Shown piece by piece: positions 6,983 to 13,668 of a DNA stretch of 16,499 nt. The DNA is taken from contig CALKFX010000133.1 of NCBI GenBank assembly GCA_938084875.1, positions 1 through 16,499 of the forward strand. Reading direction: 5' to 3'. A model generated the notes under the pieces. The model was given only the letters and a program-made list of their open reading frames with translations. It did no database searches and had not been told where the DNA came from. The position numbers and the translations under genes are program-made. The first letter of the stretch is position 1; each line of letters begins with the position of its first letter. The stretch comes from an uncultured Flavobacteriales bacterium. Lineage in GTDB: Bacteria > Bacteroidota > Bacteroidia > Flavobacteriales_D > Parvicellaceae.

Positions 6983-8728
6983 ATGCTGTTTTCTGAATTA
7001 CCACTCGATCCTAATATTCTTAAAGGAATTGAAGCTCTTGGCTTTACTACTCCTACACCAGTTCAGCAGGAATCTATTCCTTTACTTATAAGAGAAAATA
7101 GAGATCTAATAGGACTTGCCCAAACGGGAACCGGAAAAACTGCAGCTTTTGGTCTACCAATGATTCATAAAATTGACGTAAATAAAAAAATCGTTCAAGG
7201 ATTGGTTATTGCACCAACTAGAGAACTTTGTGTTCAAATATCTAACGATTTCAAAGATTATTCAACTTTTGTTAAAGGTCTATCAGTTGCCACCATTTAC
7301 GGCGGAGCTAGTATGGATAAGCAATCTAGAGAAATAAGATCTGGAGCTCAAATTGTGGTTGCAACACCGGGCAGATTAATGGATATGATGAAAAGAAGAA
7401 TGATCAAGATAAATCATGTTTCTTATGTTGTTTTAGATGAAGCTGATGAAATGTTAAACATGGGTTTCAAAGAAGATATTGATGGTATACTAAGTCATAC
7501 TCCAGATGATAAATCAACTTGGCTTTTTTCTGCTACCATGCCTAGAGATGTTGAAAAGATATCTAAATCTTATATGAACGATCCTATGGAAATTACCGTA
7601 GGAAATAAAAATGTAGGTGCTAAAAATATTCACCATGTTTACTACAATGTTCCTGAAAGAGACAGATATAAGGCAGTTAAAAGAATTTTAGATTTCAATC
7701 CTAATATTTATGGATTAATATTTTGCAGAACCAGGAGAACTACTCAAGATGTTGCTGATAAACTTTTAAAAGAAGGTTATAATGCTGCACCACTTCATGG
7801 AGATTTATCTCAAATGCAAAGAGATAAAGCAATGGATAAATTTAGAGATAAAACTTTACAAATATTGGTAGCTACTGATGTCGCTGCTAGGGGAATAGAT
7901 GTTAACGACATATCCCATGTTATAAATTATCATTTACCAGATGAAGTAGAGAGTTACACTCACCGAAGTGGAAGAACTGCTAGAGCTGGAAAAAAAGGGG
8001 TGTCTATTGCCATTGTTTCTAACAAAGATCAAAATAAAGTTTTTCAAATCGAAAAGAAAATTAAAATTAAATTTGATGAAGGAAAACTACCTTCTGGAAA
8101 AGAAATCTGTGAGCAACAATTGATTGGGTATGTGGAGAAAATTAAAAGTGTTAAAATTAACGAAGATGAAATTGCCGACCTAATTCCTTCAATAATTAAT
8201 AGTTTTGAAGAATATTCAAAAGAGGAACTTATCAAAAGAATGATTGGGATTGAGTTTAATCAACTTTTAAAATATTACGAAAACTCTAGAGACATTGTTA
8301 AAGACAAGGGAAGTAAAGGCCCAAGAGTTAAAAGTGATGATCAACAAAGATTCTTTATAAATCTAGGTCTTAATAAAGGATTGAATAAAGGTGGTCTATT
8401 AAGATTAATTTGTTCTAATACCAATATAGATTCTAAGTCTATTGGTGCTTTGGACCTTTTTAATGAATTTTCATTCTTTGAAGTGGATAAAAAACTTTCA
8501 AATGAAATTATAGATAATTTAAAGGATAAAGAATACGATGGAAAGACTTTTTTAGTTGAGATTGCTTCTAACGAAGGTTCCAAATCAAGATCTAGAGATA
8601 GATCAAGAAGTAGAGATAGATCAAGAAGCAGAGACAGATCAAGAAATAGAGATAGGGGAAATAACAGAGATCGAAACTCTTTTAGAGGAAATAGTGGCTC
8701 AGGAGGAGAAAGAAGAAGAAGAAGATAA
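6983..8728 (+). CDS. deaD: DEAD-box ATP-dependent RNA helicase (DeaD/CsdA-like) with DbpA-type RNA-binding domain
   Basis: ATP-driven RNA helicase, probably acting in ribosome assembly, RNA decay or cold adaptation. The 581-residue product has the full motif series: AQTGTGKT (46-53), PTREL (78-82), TPGR (128-131), DEAD (152-155), SAT (183-185), IFCRT (246-250), VATDVAARGID (296-306) and HRSGRTAR (327-334). A linker region (about 350-445) leads to a DbpA-like RNA-binding domain (about 455-528, RFFINLGLNKGLNKGGLLRL). The protein ends in a basic Arg/Ser/Asp-rich tail (534-581) with four SRSRDR-type repeats and a terminal run of arginines. The helicase core and C-terminal domain match DeaD rather than RhlE. 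It starts 45 bases after the T-run that follows rnpB and converges with the acetyltransferase gene downstream. Confidence 0.95.
   Translation: MLFSELPLDPNILKGIEALGFTTPTPVQQESIPLLIRENRDLIGLAQTGTGKTAAFGLPMIHKIDVNKKIVQGLVIAPTRELCVQISNDFKDYSTFVKGLSVATIYGGASMDKQSREIRSGAQIVVATPGRLMDMMKRRMIKINHVSYVVLDEADEMLNMGFKEDIDGILSHTPDDKSTWLFSATMPRDVEKISKSYMNDPMEITVGNKNVGAKNIHHVYYNVPERDRYKAVKRILDFNPNIYGLIFCRTRRTTQDVADKLLKEGYNAAPLHGDLSQMQRDKAMDKFRDKTLQILVATDVAARGIDVNDISHVINYHLPDEVESYTHRSGRTARAGKKGVSIAIVSNKDQNKVFQIEKKIKIKFDEGKLPSGKEICEQQLIGYVEKIKSVKINEDEIADLIPSIINSFEEYSKEELIKRMIGIEFNQLLKYYENSRDIVKDKGSKGPRVKSDDQQRFFINLGLNKGLNKGGLLRLICSNTNIDSKSIGALDLFNEFSFFEVDKKLSNEIIDNLKDKEYDGKTFLVEIASNEGSKSRSRDRSRSRDRSRSRDRSRNRDRGNNRDRNSFRGNSGSGGERRRRR
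8585..8656 (+). repeat. Four 18-bp tandem repeats encoding SRSRDR in the helicase tail
   Basis: Four consecutive in-frame 18-base units encode SRSRDR three times and SRNRDR once (residues 535-558). Units 2 and 3 differ by only a few bases. The repeats extend a charged, disordered tail likely to contact RNA. In-frame unit number may vary between strains. Confidence 0.85.
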
Positions 8729-8768
8729 AAATATTTATTTAATACTATTTATTTAATAAAACAAGACT

Positions 8769-9281
8769 CTAAATTATACCTTCAAGAAAACACTGAAAAA
8801 ACCATACATCTAACATTGAGTTTTCAGCTCTTATCCAATTTTCTTTAACCCCATTTTTAGTAAACCCAGCTCTTTCAAAAAGCTGTATACTAGCTTTATT
8901 GGTATGTAAAATATTAGCATGTAGATTTGAAATAAAATAATCTTTAATGCAAATGGATTTTAGTAGGGATAATGCTTCGGTAGCAAATCCCTTATTCCTA
9001 AATTTTTCATCTATAAAAATTCCTACTCCAGCTCTTGAGTTAACCATGTCATATTCAAATAAATCAACACAGCCAACGGGAAAACCACTACTATCAATCA
9101 TAAATCTTATTTGCCGATCTAAGAATATATCTTGATCGGAATTTAAAAATTCTTTTATTTGTTCTTTAGTATAAAAAATAGGATTATCAGTAAAAAGAGA
9201 ATTTTCTAAATTATTTTCCCATAAAAGAAGCTGGTCTAAATCCAATAATTTCGGCCTCCTTAAAGTAACTTTTTTTGTCAT
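8769..9281 (-). CDS. GNAT family N-acetyltransferase (RimJ/RimL/SpeG-like)
   Basis: A 170-residue protein with the GNAT fold order. The N-terminal LRRPKLLDLDQLL segment begins the first strand and helix. GCVDLFEYDMVNSRAGVGIF (residues 70-89) forms the central hairpin. The acetyl-CoA-binding motif A is FRNKGFATEAL (94-104), followed by NKASIQLFERAGF (128-140), the usual C-terminal helix and strand. The hairpin and overall layout resemble the RimJ/RimL/SpeG group, whose members acetylate protein N-termini or polyamines; the acceptor cannot be chosen from sequence. The gene starts 24 bases after the dapF stop on the same strand, so they probably share a transcript, although no functional link is evident. 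Its stop lies 40 bases from the helicase stop in a convergent arrangement without an obvious strong terminator. Confidence 0.88.
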   Translation of the reverse strand: MTKKVTLRRPKLLDLDQLLLWENNLENSLFTDNPIFYTKEQIKEFLNSDQDIFLDRQIRFMIDSSGFPVGCVDLFEYDMVNSRAGVGIFIDEKFRNKGFATEALSLLKSICIKDYFISNLHANILHTNKASIQLFERAGFTKNGVKENWIRAENSMLDVWFFQCFLEGII

Positions 9282-9305
9282 TTTAATGAGTTTTAAAGCT
9301 AGATG

Positions 9306-10079
9306 TTACAAATCATAATCTCCACTAAATACAAACTTTGCTGGGCCTGTAAGAAATACTTTATCAAAGTTATTTTCTATTCTAGAGAAATCAACTTTCA
9401 GTTTCCCTCCTCTTGTTTTAACAAAGAGAGAATTTTCTATTTTCTTTTCATAGGCAATGGCTAATGCTGTAGCAGTTACACCAGAACCACAAGAGAGCGT
9501 TTCGTCTTCAACTCCTCTTTCATAGGTTCTCATATCCAAAAAATTATCTTCTACTTTAACCAAATTAACATTTATCCCATTTTGAAAATATTTTTCATTG
9601 TTCCTAATTGACTTACAATGATTTTGGAAGTCTATATTTTCTATACTATTAGCAATCTGTACGTAGTGTGGAGAGCCTGTGTTAACTTCAAAATCTCCAT
9701 TGTTTAATTTTTCTACTAAAACCGGGCTTTTAATGCTAATTTTAATATTTTCATCCTCTAAAACTTGTCCTTGATGAATTCCATCATTAGTAATAAAAGA
9801 ACAATTTGACTGAATAATTCCTTGGTGAAAACAATATAAAACAGCACACCTACTTCCATTTCCACAAAAGCTAGCAGATCCGTCAGGGTTGAAAAATTTC
9901 ATTTCAAAACTAAGCCTGTCGTGATTAGAAATTAATATTAAACCATCTGCACCAATTCCATACTTTCTGTCACATATTTTTTTTATCTGATTCTTTGTAA
10001 ATTTAAAATCATCCTTGGTTAAATCAATGATTACAAAATCATTTCCAGTTCCTTGATATTTAGTAAATTTTACAAGCAT
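9306..10079 (-). CDS. dapF: Diaminopimelate epimerase
   Basis: Converts LL- to meso-diaminopimelate, the precursor of lysine and of the peptidoglycan cross-linking residue; cytoplasmic and cofactor-independent. The 257-residue product is of normal length and begins FTKYQGTGNDF, the family's N-terminal signature with substrate-binding Asn. Both catalytic cysteines are present: C72 in FCGNGSRC and C197 in ETLSCGSGVTA. Other substrate-contact segments are visible: GIGADGL (41-47), NPDGS (64-68), GSPHYV (135-140) and the ERGVEDETL segment (187-195). The start is ATG at 10077-10079, on the minus strand. It is divergent from the serine protease gene and lies upstream of the acetyltransferase gene, with which it probably forms a two-gene operon. 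Confidence 0.97.
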   Translation of the reverse strand: MLVKFTKYQGTGNDFVIIDLTKDDFKFTKNQIKKICDRKYGIGADGLILISNHDRLSFEMKFFNPDGSASFCGNGSRCAVLYCFHQGIIQSNCSFITNDGIHQGQVLEDENIKISIKSPVLVEKLNNGDFEVNTGSPHYVQIANSIENIDFQNHCKSIRNNEKYFQNGINVNLVKVEDNFLDMRTYERGVEDETLSCGSGVTATALAIAYEKKIENSLFVKTRGGKLKVDFSRIENNFDKVFLTGPAKFVFSGDYDL

Positions 10080-10176
10080 TTGACTCTAAAGTAACGAAAA
10101 ATATGCTTAACAATAATTAACAGCTAATAAGCAATTAAAATAAAAAATGACAATTAGTTTTATAAAAAATAACGTA

Positions 10177-11649
10177 ATGAAAGTAAAATTATTTATATTA
10201 TCTCTAGGTTTTATTATTGGAGGTGTTACTTTTTCAGTTTTATATGTAAAGCCAAATTCTATTAATAAATCTTCACAAATTCTAGACAATGAAATTGAAG
10301 AAATTGCAGAAAAAACATCCTCATTTACATTAACTAATAACAATAACTCAAAATATAATTTAGATTTAACTTTTGCAGCAGAAAAAACAGTAAACACTGT
10401 CGTGCACATTAAAAGTGAATATGTTCAGAATTACCAATCGGACCCGATGCTTGATTTTTTTTGGGGACCTAATGGAAGTAGAGGGGACAGAACTCAAATA
10501 GCAACAGGTTCAGGTGTAATTATTTCAAGTGATGGTTACATTGTTACCAACAACCATGTGATTGAAGATGCCTCAAAAATTTCTGTGACGCTAAATGATG
10601 GAAGAGAATTAATTGCCGAATGTCTAGGTACTGATCCTAATACAGACTTAGCTCTTTTAAAAGTAGATCAGAAAAATTTAGTTTTTGCGGAATTTGGAAA
10701 CTCAGATAATGTAAAATTAGGAGATTGGGTATTGGCTGTAGGAAATCCATTCAATTTAACTTCTACAGTAACCGCAGGGATAGTTAGCGCAAAAGCAAGA
10801 AATATAAATATTTTAAGGAAAAGCTCTAAAGAAAGTATATTTCCTTTAGAGTCATTTATTCAAACGGATGCTGCTGTAAATCCTGGTAACAGTGGAGGAG
10901 CATTGGTTAATCCTGAAGGTGTTTTAATTGGGATTAATACAGCTATTGCTTCTAAAACAGGATCTTATTCAGGATATTCATTTGCAATTCCATCTAATAT
11001 TACCCTTAAAGTGGTGAACGATTTAAAAAATTACGGTCTTGTTCAGCGTGCTTTTATTGGAGTAATTATTCAAGAAGTTACTCAACAGGTAATGGATGAA
11101 TTTAATTTACCCAACACTAATGGAGTTTTAGTTAGTGGTTTGTCTGATAGAGGGGCTGCATATGAAGCAGGTATTAAAACTGATGATATAATTTTAAAAG
11201 TAGAAAATATTGGTGTTAACGGTGTTCCAGAACTCCAAGAACAAATTGGGAAATACAAGCCAGGTGATGTTGTAACAGTGATAATTCAAAGGAAAGGAGA
11301 AAAGAAAATAATTGAAGTTAAACTGAGAAATAATAAAGGAACTACAGAAATAATTGATAAAAATAAATTGGAAAAAGAATCAAGTCTATACGGAGCTGTT
11401 TTTGAAGAATTAAACAAAGAATCTTTAAGGTTTTACAATATTAATAGTGGTATTAAAATGGTTTCTTTAAAAAAAGGAGAATTTAAAGATATTGGTATAA
11501 AACAAGGCTTTATAATAACTCATATAGATAAGAAAGCTGTTAAAACGATAAATGATTTAAAAAATATAATCAAAAACAAAAAAAGCAGCATTTTAATTGA
11601 GGGCATTTATCCTAATGGGTTGAAAGGTTATTTTGTATTAGATATATAA
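10177..11649 (+). CDS. htrA: Do/HtrA-family serine protease with PDZ domains, membrane-anchored
   Basis: Envelope quality-control protease. From the ATG at 10177 (490 residues) the protein starts MKVKLFILSLGFIIGG, a single N-terminal hydrophobic segment without a clear cleavage site, so it is probably a membrane anchor; a periplasmic protein with a signal peptide is the alternative. An in-frame ATG at 10147 adds ten polar residues and remains possible. Using the 10177 numbering, the trypsin-like triad is visible: His127 in TNNHVIED, Asp157 in NTDLALLK, Ser239 in NPGNSGGAL. A first PDZ domain follows (about 285-385, FIGVII, GVLVSGLSDRGAAYEAGIKT). A second, more divergent PDZ-like region runs from about 400 to the end (GFIITHIDKKAV). 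It is divergent from dapF. Similar proteins respond to envelope stress, but no regulator site is visible. Confidence 0.93.
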   Translation: MKVKLFILSLGFIIGGVTFSVLYVKPNSINKSSQILDNEIEEIAEKTSSFTLTNNNNSKYNLDLTFAAEKTVNTVVHIKSEYVQNYQSDPMLDFFWGPNGSRGDRTQIATGSGVIISSDGYIVTNNHVIEDASKISVTLNDGRELIAECLGTDPNTDLALLKVDQKNLVFAEFGNSDNVKLGDWVLAVGNPFNLTSTVTAGIVSAKARNINILRKSSKESIFPLESFIQTDAAVNPGNSGGALVNPEGVLIGINTAIASKTGSYSGYSFAIPSNITLKVVNDLKNYGLVQRAFIGVIIQEVTQQVMDEFNLPNTNGVLVSGLSDRGAAYEAGIKTDDIILKVENIGVNGVPELQEQIGKYKPGDVVTVIIQRKGEKKIIEVKLRNNKGTTEIIDKNKLEKESSLYGAVFEELNKESLRFYNINSGIKMVSLKKGEFKDIGIKQGFIITHIDKKAVKTINDLKNIIKNKKSSILIEGIYPNGLKGYFVLDI

Positions 11650-11947
11650 TTTCAATACAAATTTTGTAAACTTATCATAGCTTTTATAACAGCAAATTAA
11701 AGGTTCAAGTCAAAAAAAATATTTCACTTCGTAATCAAAAGTAAAAAGTAGCGTAACAGCTAACATAAACCTTAAAAAAAAAGAATTTATAAGAACTTTA
11801 TTGGATACAACTTATAATTTTTTTCTTTGGAGCTTATTTGGTTTAATATCCTCACTAATTGCACCAGTTTTTCTTAGATTGATAGAATCATTATCCTTTT
11901 AGGATAAAAATATTTTTTTTTAAGAAAAAAATTATACTTTTATATGG
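11650..11947 (+). other. Gap of about 300 bases without a recognised gene
   Basis: Very AT-rich DNA between the HtrA-like protease and the DUF6089-like gene. It holds a 13-base odd palindrome just after the protease stop (11656-11668, TACAAATTTTGTA); an open frame without ATG (11735-11902) whose last 33 codons from a TTG at 11801 encode a hydrophobic peptide; and a hairpin, TTATCCT (11891-11897) and AGGATAA (11901-11907) with a three-base loop, followed five bases later by nine Ts (11913-11921). The hairpin may be a weak terminator. TACTTTTA at 11934-11941 is a 7-of-8 match to the -7 element, but no TTTG lies at the right distance. No tRNA or known RNA motif was recognised. Confidence 0.5.
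11891..11921 (+). terminator. Possible weak terminator before the DUF6089-like gene
   Basis: A seven-base-pair perfect stem (11891-11897 with 11901-11907) with a TTT loop is followed, after five bases, by nine Ts at 11913-11921. The stem is AT-rich and the T-run is not adjacent, so termination is uncertain. The stop codon of the hydrophobic frame (11900-11902) falls at the loop/3'-arm boundary. Confidence 0.3.
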
Positions 11948-13216
11948 ATGTTTATGGTAAGAATTTATTTATGCTTTATTCTATGTTTTCTCTTTGAATC
12001 TTCTTATTCTCAAAGTAGAAGATTTTACGATAATAATGACTACAAAAAACAAAGACATGAACTTAATATTGGTCTTGGTGTATCCTCATGTCAAACAGAT
12101 GTTGGTGGGTCTAAATACAATGACCAAGAACTAAGTGAAAAATTTGGTGGGACAATATTTAGATCTTTATATGATACAGATTTATCCTCATCTAACTTTG
12201 CACTGAATGCAGCATATGTTTACCATTATAAAAATCGAATAAATTTTAGAGGGAGTTTAATTTTTTCAAGATTAAGTGGAGATGATAAAGAATCCCCAGA
12301 ATTTTACAGAAATAACAGAAGCTTAAATTTTAGAACAGATGTGTTAGAAATTTCTTCAGTAGTAGAATTTTACCTTAAAAAACCAACAACTGGAAATAAA
12401 TTCAATCTTAAAAACATAAAAGGTAAAAAACTTGCGTCCAAAGTTTTAGCATCTTGGGGAGTTTATTTTTCAGGGGGAGTTGGTGGATTCTTTTACAACC
12501 CAATGGCCAAAAATAATTTTAATTATCCTAATGTATACGAAAATGATGGATTTACTCCAGATGGTGACAAAATGACACATCACAAACTACGACCACTTCA
12601 TACAGAAGGTCAAGGATACGAAGAAGGACATTCTTTAGGAGACGATTTCAATATTCCTAGTAAGGTTTTTAAACCTGGTAAAACCTACAAACCAGTAGCT
12701 GTATGTATTCCGCTTGGAATAGGAGTTCAAAAAGCATTTAACTCCAATATGGGTTTAAAAGCTGAATTGGGAATCAGATATACCTTTACAGATTATATTG
12801 ATGATGTAAGTGGTCTTTATTATGATAAGAATCTTTTAGCAGAGTACAATGAAAATGGTAATTTAGCTGCTACCATGTCTGGAACAGGTTCTGGAGATGC
12901 TCCATCTGCAAATGGCGAGCAAGGAACTTATCGATCTGTTAGTTATGCAACAACTTACGATGCCAATGGAAATCCAATTTATCCAAACATTCCTAGTGAT
13001 TTTCTAACAATAGACAACAATGTTTTGTACAGCGGAACAAATCCATGGTATATGGATAAAACATATACTGAAGTTGGATTTAAAAGAGGTAATCCAAATA
13101 ATAATGATTACTATGCTTTTTTAAACGTTAGTTTCTACAAGAAATTTTCTTCTCATGGTAAAGTTTATAAAAGCATTCATTCCAAAGAAAGAAGAAAAAT
13201 AAAAGCATCTTTTTAA
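11948..13216 (+). CDS. DUF6089-like outer-membrane beta-barrel protein
   Basis: A 422-residue exported protein. The N-terminus (VRIYLCFILCFLFESSYSQ) is a signal peptide with likely cleavage near SYSQ. The mature protein has many alternating aromatic strands (HELNIGLGVSS, ALNAAYVYHYKNRINFRGSL, VYFSGGVGGFFYNPMA, MGLKAELGIRYTFTDYIDDV). The pairing of LRPLHTEGQG with the DYIDDVSGLYYD segment is typical of the DUF6089 family of Bacteroidota outer-membrane proteins. It is longer than the members I recall, because of an insert rich in Gly, Ser, Asn and Asp after the DDVSGLYYD strand (from about residue 290, ATMSGTGSGDAPSANGEQG), probably surface loops. ATG at 11948 and at 11954 are both possible starts. 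The MORN protein follows after eight bases, so the two are probably co-transcribed. Function unknown. Confidence 0.75.
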   Translation: MFMVRIYLCFILCFLFESSYSQSRRFYDNNDYKKQRHELNIGLGVSSCQTDVGGSKYNDQELSEKFGGTIFRSLYDTDLSSSNFALNAAYVYHYKNRINFRGSLIFSRLSGDDKESPEFYRNNRSLNFRTDVLEISSVVEFYLKKPTTGNKFNLKNIKGKKLASKVLASWGVYFSGGVGGFFYNPMAKNNFNYPNVYENDGFTPDGDKMTHHKLRPLHTEGQGYEEGHSLGDDFNIPSKVFKPGKTYKPVAVCIPLGIGVQKAFNSNMGLKAELGIRYTFTDYIDDVSGLYYDKNLLAEYNENGNLAATMSGTGSGDAPSANGEQGTYRSVSYATTYDANGNPIYPNIPSDFLTIDNNVLYSGTNPWYMDKTYTEVGFKRGNPNNNDYYAFLNVSFYKKFSSHGKVYKSIHSKERRKIKASF

Positions 13217-13224
13217 ATTATTTG

Positions 13225-13605
13225 ATGCTCTTTAAAATTATATTTTTTCTTGCTACAATTTTTTCCTTTTCTCTATTTTATTCTCAAAATATTCCTCTAA
13301 ATATGGTAACCAATATTGAAAGAGACACGATCTATTCAAAAGTGGATGTTGGATTAGTTACAGGTGTTGTAACTGATTTTTTCGAGAATGGGAATATTAA
13401 AATTTATGCAGAATTTAAGGATGGGTTAAGAAATGGTGAGTTCAAAAAATGGCACAGTAATGGACAAATTATTTACAGCGGAGAATTTATAAACGGAAAG
13501 AAGAACGGTGTTTTTCTAAAAAATGATATTTTTGGGGGAAAATTATCAAAAGTTAAATACAAGCAAGATATTATTCTTTGGGAAAAAGATTTTACTGAAA
13601 AATAA
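13225..13605 (+). CDS. Small exported MORN-repeat protein
   Basis: A 126-residue protein with an N-terminal signal sequence (LFKIIFFLATIFSFSLFYSQ, cleavage likely after YSQ). It contains about three MORN/YwqK-like repeats: GVVTDFFENGNIKIYAEFKD, GLRNGEFKKWHSNGQIIYSG and EFINGKKNGVFLKND. Such repeats form beta-hairpin stacks and are common in exported or lipoprotein-like Bacteroidota proteins of unknown role; some databases label them 'toxin-antitoxin YwqK antitoxin', which the sequence does not support here. A TTG one codon upstream is ignored in favour of the ATG at 13225. It lies eight bases after the DUF6089-like gene and is probably in the same operon. An inverted repeat (13612-13629) follows its stop. 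Confidence 0.8.
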   Translation: MLFKIIFFLATIFSFSLFYSQNIPLNMVTNIERDTIYSKVDVGLVTGVVTDFFENGNIKIYAEFKDGLRNGEFKKWHSNGQIIYSGEFINGKKNGVFLKNDIFGGKLSKVKYKQDIILWEKDFTEK

Positions 13606-13611
13606 AAAAAC

Positions 13612-13629
13612 TGCATTAAACCTAATGCA
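13612..13629. repeat. Inverted repeat after the MORN protein gene
   Basis: TGCATTA (13612-13618) and TAATGCA (13623-13629) form a perfect seven-base-pair stem with a four-base loop, preceded by seven As (13604-13610). No T-run follows directly on the + strand, so it is a poor intrinsic terminator. It may still slow transcription between this gene and the receptor gene 40 bases downstream. Confidence 0.4.
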
Positions 13630-13668
13630 ATACAATGCATCGGATTTTTATAAATTTAAAAGTAATTA

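Noticed and set aside
6891..7091. Plus-strand frame of 66 codons starting inside rnpB
   Set aside because: It overlaps the conserved 3' end of RNase P RNA and the start of the helicase gene in another frame; it is a chance open frame.
8556..8756. Plus-strand frame of 66 codons over the helicase tail
   Set aside because: Shadow of the Arg/Ser/Asp repeat in a shifted frame, giving low-complexity Glu/Ile/Asp sequence.
8732..8758. Two direct copies of TATTTATTTAATA (8732-8744 and 8746-8758) between convergent genes
   Set aside because: Short, extremely AT-rich and without flanking element or target-site structure; most likely low-complexity sequence rather than an insertion footprint.
10107..10409. 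Minus-strand frame of 100 codons opposite the protease N-terminus
   Set aside because: It lies antisense to a clear coding region and across the divergent promoter region; no recognisable protein features.
13225..13605. Antitoxin of a toxin-antitoxin pair (YwqK-type label)
   Set aside because: The protein has an export signal and no toxin gene is adjacent; only the MORN-like repeats are supported.
13651..13658. TAAATTTA upstream of the TonB receptor as a -7 promoter element
   Set aside because: Seven of eight bases match the consensus, but no TTTG lies about 20 bases upstream, and such partial matches are expected by chance in AT-rich DNA.
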